DNA from: Helianthus annuus
Taxonomy: Eukaryota > Streptophyta > Magnoliopsida > Asterales > Asteraceae
Assembly: GCF_002127325.2 (NCBI RefSeq)
Contig: NC_035443.2
Coordinates: forward strand, 149,310,415 to 149,374,414
Reading direction: 5' to 3'
DNA length: 64,000 bases
Each line of letters opens with the position of its first letter. Position 1 is the first letter of the stretch. Below, piece by piece: positions 58,995 through 64,000 of the stretch. The notes beneath the pieces were generated by a model, which was not told the DNA's origin, did not search any database, and was given only the letters and a program-made list of their open reading frames with translations. Made by a program: the position numbers and the translations under genes.

Positions 58995-61839
58995 ATGAAC
59001 ATATGCAGCAGTGCATTCAATCACTGTTCTTCCATTTCACCAAATCAAAAAATGTTACCTAAATTCGTTCTTCGAACCGAACGAACAAAATTTTATATTC
59101 GTGCCGGTGCCGGTGACGGTGATGGTGACGGCGGTGGCGGTTCGGTGGTTGATGACGTCAGAGGATCAGGTACGACGGCGAGAGGACGGAGATTGCTTAG
59201 GGTTCGAGAAGAAAAACGGAAACGTGAATATGATCGGCTTCATAACTATCCTTCTTGGGCGAAGTAATGTTATTGTTGAATAATATTATTTAGTTTTTTT
59301 GATAATTGATAATTTGTGTGTGATTTTCATGTTTTATTTTTTTATTTATTTTTACAGAGTGTTGGAAGATGCAGCAAAAAATGATGTTGAACTTAGGAAT
59401 GTGTTGGGTGATAGCATTGGGAAGCCAGAGCAGATGAGAAAGAAGGTAATAGTGTGTTATAGATGTTGTTTTCATATCTTTGTTAAGTTTTATAAAAGTA
59501 AATGCATGGTTTAAATATCGCTAAGCGGGCGGTGGGGCAACGACTAGCAATTAACTGGGACTAATCGGATTGGAATATTGTATGTAATTTTTCAAACTTA
59601 TATCATTGTTGTCAATAGCGAGCGTAGCGATCGCTATAGTGCGCTACGTAGCGTATAGGTCTAGGCTCGATATTAGGGTTGTAGCGATAGATAGCGATAA
59701 TAGCGACAATTTTTTTTTTGTTTTTTTAATATAAATAGCAATATATACCAGGGTATTTTGATATAATATACATATAAATTTTGAACTTTTTTTTTTCTAG
59801 TGTATTGCTATTTATAAAATAGCCGCCCGCTATTTATCGCTATTCGCTATGTAGCATATAGGTACCTTACCGCTATTTGCCGCTATTCGCCATTAACAAC
59901 TATGAGTCATATACATATATATACGAGTTTTTTCAAAATTATATATATATTTTTTCAAACTTATCAATCGGACTGGACTAATAAGTATTGTTTTTTCAAA
60001 TACTTCAAAGATTTTGACCAAAATTTGACTACCTTTGACCGATTATCGATTTTTGGTCCGACTAAGTGAAATTATCGATTATCAATTTTTGGTCCGACTA
60101 GTTGGTTGGATGATAATATTATATAGTTAAGCCTTGAGTTCGGTCTATTATGCCTTTATATTCTATCTAATATTTACTGTTATGTTCTGTTGTTTAACTG
60201 TCAAAATCACTTTCTTTGCAGATAGTTTTCTTTACAATTTTGTTTCTTGATGTGTTAAATGAGCACATGGTCACAATGGAATGAGAGTTATCTCTTATGA
60301 TGTTTGAGTTGTTCCATGATGTTGAATATGGGCGGATTTTTGTGTTTTGTTTGAGTTTTGCTCATATATTTGCCTTTAGGGTTCAAGGTTAGGGATTAGA
60401 AAAGTGCGCATGAGGCGATCTAGGCAATGAGAAGCAAGCTAAGGCGTGCACTTTCGTCTGAAATTGAGGCGCCGCTTCAAATGCTTCCTGTATAGTGAAT
60501 ATGGAGTCGGTGTAGGGATTAGGGATCAAAGAAATAAAAATGAGAGCTTATTCTTGTTTTCTTACTTATTTCACTAGGGATTAGGGGTCAATTTATAACC
60601 TGAATGGGTGTTTAAAGATTAAGGTAGGTAACTCAGCATCTAGGACGTTAAGCTCCTTGAAACACCTCACGCCGTTTATGGATTCCTGGCAAAAGTAGAC
60701 ACATTGCATGCTATTTCTTAGTTGTATTCTGTTTTGTTTGAAGATCTATAATGTGCCTAGAAACATGATTCTACAGGTCGAAGATAGAATCCGGAAAAAA
60801 GGGCGAGATTTTCACAAGGCTAAAACGGGTTCCGTTGTTGCTTTCAAAGTCACCTTTAGAGAGTAAGTCACTAGTTTCATCTCTTATATTTACTCTTCTT
60901 TGATTGTTAATTAATTAACGAACACCATGATCTTTGTTCGATTCCTCTGTTCTGTTCCTTTTTTCTTTCTCTAAAATACCTGCTTAATTTACCAAAAAAG
61001 GGTATTTGGTTTTATATGTGATTGACAGCTTCAGTCCCGTTGGTTCCAATATATGGTTCAAGTTATACGGACCACCTTCTGATCGGGACGTTGACCTGAT
61101 TGGCAGTGTATGTTTCCACACATCTTCCACATGTTTTTAGGTTCATATCGAACTATGAACTACGAAGAATGATTAAAGCAATCTTGCTTATCTATGTGAC
61201 AGGTTATTCAGTCATGGTACGTCTTGGGCCGTTTGGGTGCATATAATTCATCTAATTTGCAGGTAACAACCTTAACAACATAAACGTAGTACCATGTTTG
61301 TTTCATCAACCTTTGAATTGTTGGTATTCTGAGTTTTAAGGATAACAAGTGGGCCTTTAATTCTGCAGTTGGCAAATGCATCAATGGAATACAACCCTCT
61401 CTATGATGCAGATAAGGGATTCAGTGTGATGCCGTCTTCGTTTCACGATATCGGTGATGTTGAGTTTCAGGACAACTGGGGACGGGTTTGGTATAAATCT
61501 TGACACAGTTTCGTTTTTATTGATGCCATCTTTTTTTTTTTAGAAAAAATAAAGGTTACAACTTTTGATAAATGTCGAACAGGGTAGACATTGGTACTTC
61601 GGATTACTTTGCTCTTGATGTGCTGCTTAATTGCCTCACTGTACTAAGTTCCGAGTAAGCATCTTTCTTCATATTACTATCATATAATATACACGTTTTT
61701 TTTGTTTTTTTCGTTTATGGTGTTGTTCTTGGGCAGGTATTTGGGTATACAACAGGTAGTCTTTGGAGGTCGGTCAATGGGTGATTGGGAAGAGGGAATG
61801 AAAAACCCTGAAGACGGATACAAGTACTTTAAGATCTAA
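58995..61839 (+). CDS. DUF3531 protein, probably plastid-targeted
   Basis: Eight exons join in phase to 292 codons: 58995-59263, 59358-59445, 60777-60862, 61029-61107, 61203-61262, 61369-61490, 61583-61654, 61737-61839. The first ~45 residues are rich in Ser, Asn, Lys and Arg with few acids (MNICSSAFNHCSSISP), which fits a transit peptide. A Gly/Asp-rich linker follows. The conserved part has EYDRLHNYPSWAKVLEDA, SPVGSNIWFKLYGPPSDRDV, SVIQSWYVLGRLGAYNSSNL, EYNPLYDADKGFSVMPSSFH and GGRSMGDWEEGM. It matches the plant/cyanobacterial DUF3531 family (Arabidopsis At4g29400/At5g08400 type), whose biochemical role I do not know. The second ATG of the exon is further in; I chose the first. Confidence 0.88.
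59604..59904. mobile_element. MITE in DUF3531 intron 2
   Basis: CATTGTTGTCAATAGCG at the left and CGCCATTAACAACTATG at the right are imperfect inverted repeats. The interior repeats TAGCG/CGCTA motifs. The host intron is 1.3 kb long and otherwise shows no gene. Confidence 0.65.
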
Positions 61840-62200
61840 AGGTCGTTACGTTATGTTTCACAAAGTGCATCTATGGAAACACACTCAGAAGTAAGATCTG
61901 ATCAAGTGCAGTCAGTGGACCTGTGAATCCCACAAAGGAGGTTAGGTTAGCCCGGAGATGGTTATTCGGTTAGACTACATGTATAGAATAGTTTTATAAT
62001 GTGTATGTTGTGGTTATTGTGTTTTATATCTGCCATGGTTTGGACTTTGGACCTGATTGGCTAGATAGAGGTGGCAATAAGTGAACGGGTTGGTTAAGGT
62101 TATCTTTTTATCTCTAACAGGTCAATAGCTAGAATATAGCTAGCTTACTTATTCGACATATTTTAGATCTGGAACCAGTCAATTTTGAGGCTTGGCATTC
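61840..62200 (+). other. 3' UTR and spacer after the DUF3531 gene
   Basis: No further coding sequence was seen. GGTGGCAATAAGTGAACGGG near 62070 is typical of hAT-like MITE ends. Confidence 0.4.
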
Positions 62201-62269
62201 CCTTTTTTAATATATTTTTGGGTATTTAATTCGAGTACCCAATGTATATGCATTTCCTTTTATTCGGTT

Positions 62270-62560
62270 GGACAATAAGACTACGTTACCGAAGGGGCAG
62301 TGCTTTGGCGGTATCCATGTGATTTTCTTCTCCACAAGGAAGAGGCCGGTTGGAGTCTCGTTCGTGACAAAAATGTCATGCGTGAGCCAGGTGTTTTTAC
62401 CATAGTTGGCCACTGGGTGTTTTACCATAGTTGGCCACTGGGCGGTGGGTTTCCCCTGGAATTGGTGATGAGTTGGGTCACCGGTGTTGTCTGCGATCGC
62501 AGGCGTGTGTGACCTTTTACCTATGGATATGCTTGGGTGGTTGGGCTTTGTTGGACGTTC
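62270..62560 (+). repeat. GC-richer repetitive block with a 26-bp tandem duplication
   Basis: TTTTACCATAGTTGGCCACTGGG occurs twice in a row (62394-62416 and 62420-62442). The block (TTTGGCGGTATCCATGTG, GAAGAGGCCGGTTGGAGTC) resembles the style of the SINE at 47308 and may be another SINE. The long minus-strand frame across it looks accidental. Confidence 0.4.
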
Positions 62561-62967
62561 AAAAAAACGTAAGACTACATTTAGAAACATTTTTAAACAA
62601 GAAGGTATGATAGGCCTGGTGAGTTTAAGTGTATCCGACATATGAGAAAACTAAAGATTTTCACGACTAAGTGATATCAAGTCGGTTTGATGTTAGTCAT
62701 GTTATCAGCCTATTGAAGTTGAGGTATCAATTTTGTATGTTTATGTTCTAAGTGGGTGTGTTTGATTAGAGTTCATGTGCATACGTCTGTTTTCATATGT
62801 TTTGAAAATAAATTTTTGTGTGTTCTTGGGTTTTATTTATATTCAAGTCAAATTTGATTTACAAATAGTGGTGTGAACGGTGGTAGATGGTGCTTGTGAA
62901 GTGTATATTAACGAAGTATCATTTACCTTCAGAAAAAAAATCTTCAATAACCAAAATAGATGAAAGA

Positions 62968-63300
62968 AAAATAAGGCTGGCCGCTGTCGGACTGCACCCC
63001 ATGTCACATATGCATGATGGCACCCCCTACACCGCTGTAAGGGCGTTAGGAGGGGGGGGGGTATCCCCTCTGCTATACAATTCGCGAGCGCTAAAGAGAG
63101 GTGGGTGGGGCTTTATCCTATCGGATTCCTTTCCATTTTAATTTCTTTTAAATAGTTGGAAGGGGGCTTTAAAGAGGCTTTATGATCTCACACCGTGGAA
63201 GCTAACAATGGAGCCCCATTGTTGACTTGTCGCCTACGTGGCACTAAGTTGGCGTGATAAAGCCCTATGGACTTTATTCCACACCACCTAGCCTTATAAA
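62968..63300. mobile_element. MITE-like element
   Basis: AATAAGGCTGGCCGC at the left and CACCACCTAGCCTTAT at the right are inverted ends. TGGCACC and TAAAGCCC motifs inside occur in both orientations. It is GC-richer than its surroundings. Confidence 0.5.
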
Positions 63301-63419
63301 TATGCAAAGTCATCAAAACTAATATAGTCTGTTAAATGACATGTAATCATCAAAAGAAATAAAAAAATGTTGTAATTACCTAACGACCAAGTTCTTTTTT
63401 TTCTTTAATCATATAGTAC

Positions 63420-64000
63420 TTAGGGTATAGGGACCGTGATAATCAACAAACACCCGTTGACAGCTCCTCTATTTGATTTGCACTCACCAGAACCCGTCCT
63501 CACTTACGGCGGTGTACCTGTGAACCCGCCCACCGTCTTCCGTACAATAGTCATCTCCATACACACCCACACTTTATCCGTATTGGTGACCTCTACCCTC
63601 AACCCCTACCTGAAATGTGTGTGGCGGTGTACCCAATACGTTTACACGCAAGGGGCACCAGAGTGGTTACCTTATAACAAAATCACATATCTTTCTCGCG
63701 CTCTCTCTCTCTCTCTATACACACACACACACACATACTAGTGGGGTGTCTGTGCGATGCGGTGGGGAACATAATATTTAGGATGGTGATTTTATGGATG
63801 TGCATGGTACAATTTGGTTCAGTTTTGAGCCATAACCAAAACCAACTTAGGTCCGGTCGAGTAATGATGGCATAAATAACTTCCAAAAACATGAAAAAAA
63901 ACATTATAGATGCCAAAACATGTGTGTCAAGTAACAGATCAAAGTGTTTAAAACTTTTTAATTTTTCTATAACTATGCAATGGGTTAAAAATGATTATAA
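63420..64000. other. Right-edge spacer with compound microsatellite
   Basis: A (CT)n(AC)n microsatellite lies at 63701-63736. No gene can be supported up to the right edge. Confidence 0.6.

Noticed and set aside
62207..62641. 144-codon minus-strand frame
   Set aside because: It lies over a repetitive block with a 26-bp tandem duplication and shows no recognised domain.

Overview
The window looks like a eudicot plant nuclear chromosome. It has intron-rich genes with GT/AG splice sites, AT-rich spacers and dense LTR retrotransposons, Helitrons and MITEs. My impression is Asteraceae, from the style of the Gypsy LTRs, the Helitron ends and the foldback MITEs, but nothing here proves the family. 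I found no rRNA or tRNA gene, no CRISPR array and no bacterial-type operon.

Layout. 1-9.6 kb: the 3' part of a Ty3-Gypsy chromovirus (RNase H, integrase, chromodomain) with its long LTR, then the tail and LTR of a second Gypsy element. 9.6-16.2 kb: a complete Ty1-Copia-type insertion. It has 444-bp LTRs that differ at one base, a TSD, a PBS and a PPT, but its pol is decayed. 16.2-22.2 kb: a nest of Helitrons and MITEs. 22.9-29.1 kb (+): an 11-exon NAD kinase gene (NADK1 type, 519 aa). 29.3-45.2 kb (-): what I read as one Helitron of about 16 kb. It carries an open RepHel gene, an RPA-like gene and captured exons from at least three host genes: ATXR3/SDG2-like, an EEIG1/EHBP1-type protein and an NDRG/NDL protein. 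45.2-48.5 kb: foldback elements and a SINE nested with a MITE. 48.6-56.7 kb (+): a 14-exon Nicalin gene (569 aa). 59.0-61.8 kb (+): an 8-exon DUF3531 gene (292 aa). The remainder is spacer with MITE-like elements and microsatellites.

How it fits together. Three ordinary housekeeping genes (NAD kinase, the ER translocon-associated Nicalin, and a putative plastid DUF3531 protein) sit in repeat-rich DNA, with insertions in their introns and promoters. The main system is the Helitron at 29275-45223. Its RepHel exons join in phase without a stop. Its 3' end resembles those of two small non-autonomous Helitrons at 18.3-19.2 and 20.3-21.1 kb, so it could be their driver. Its 5' half holds captured exons, in the same orientation, with ATXR3 exons in scrambled order and an EHBP1-type exon between them. 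The 5' boundary is inferred; the 3' boundary and the coding content are seen directly.
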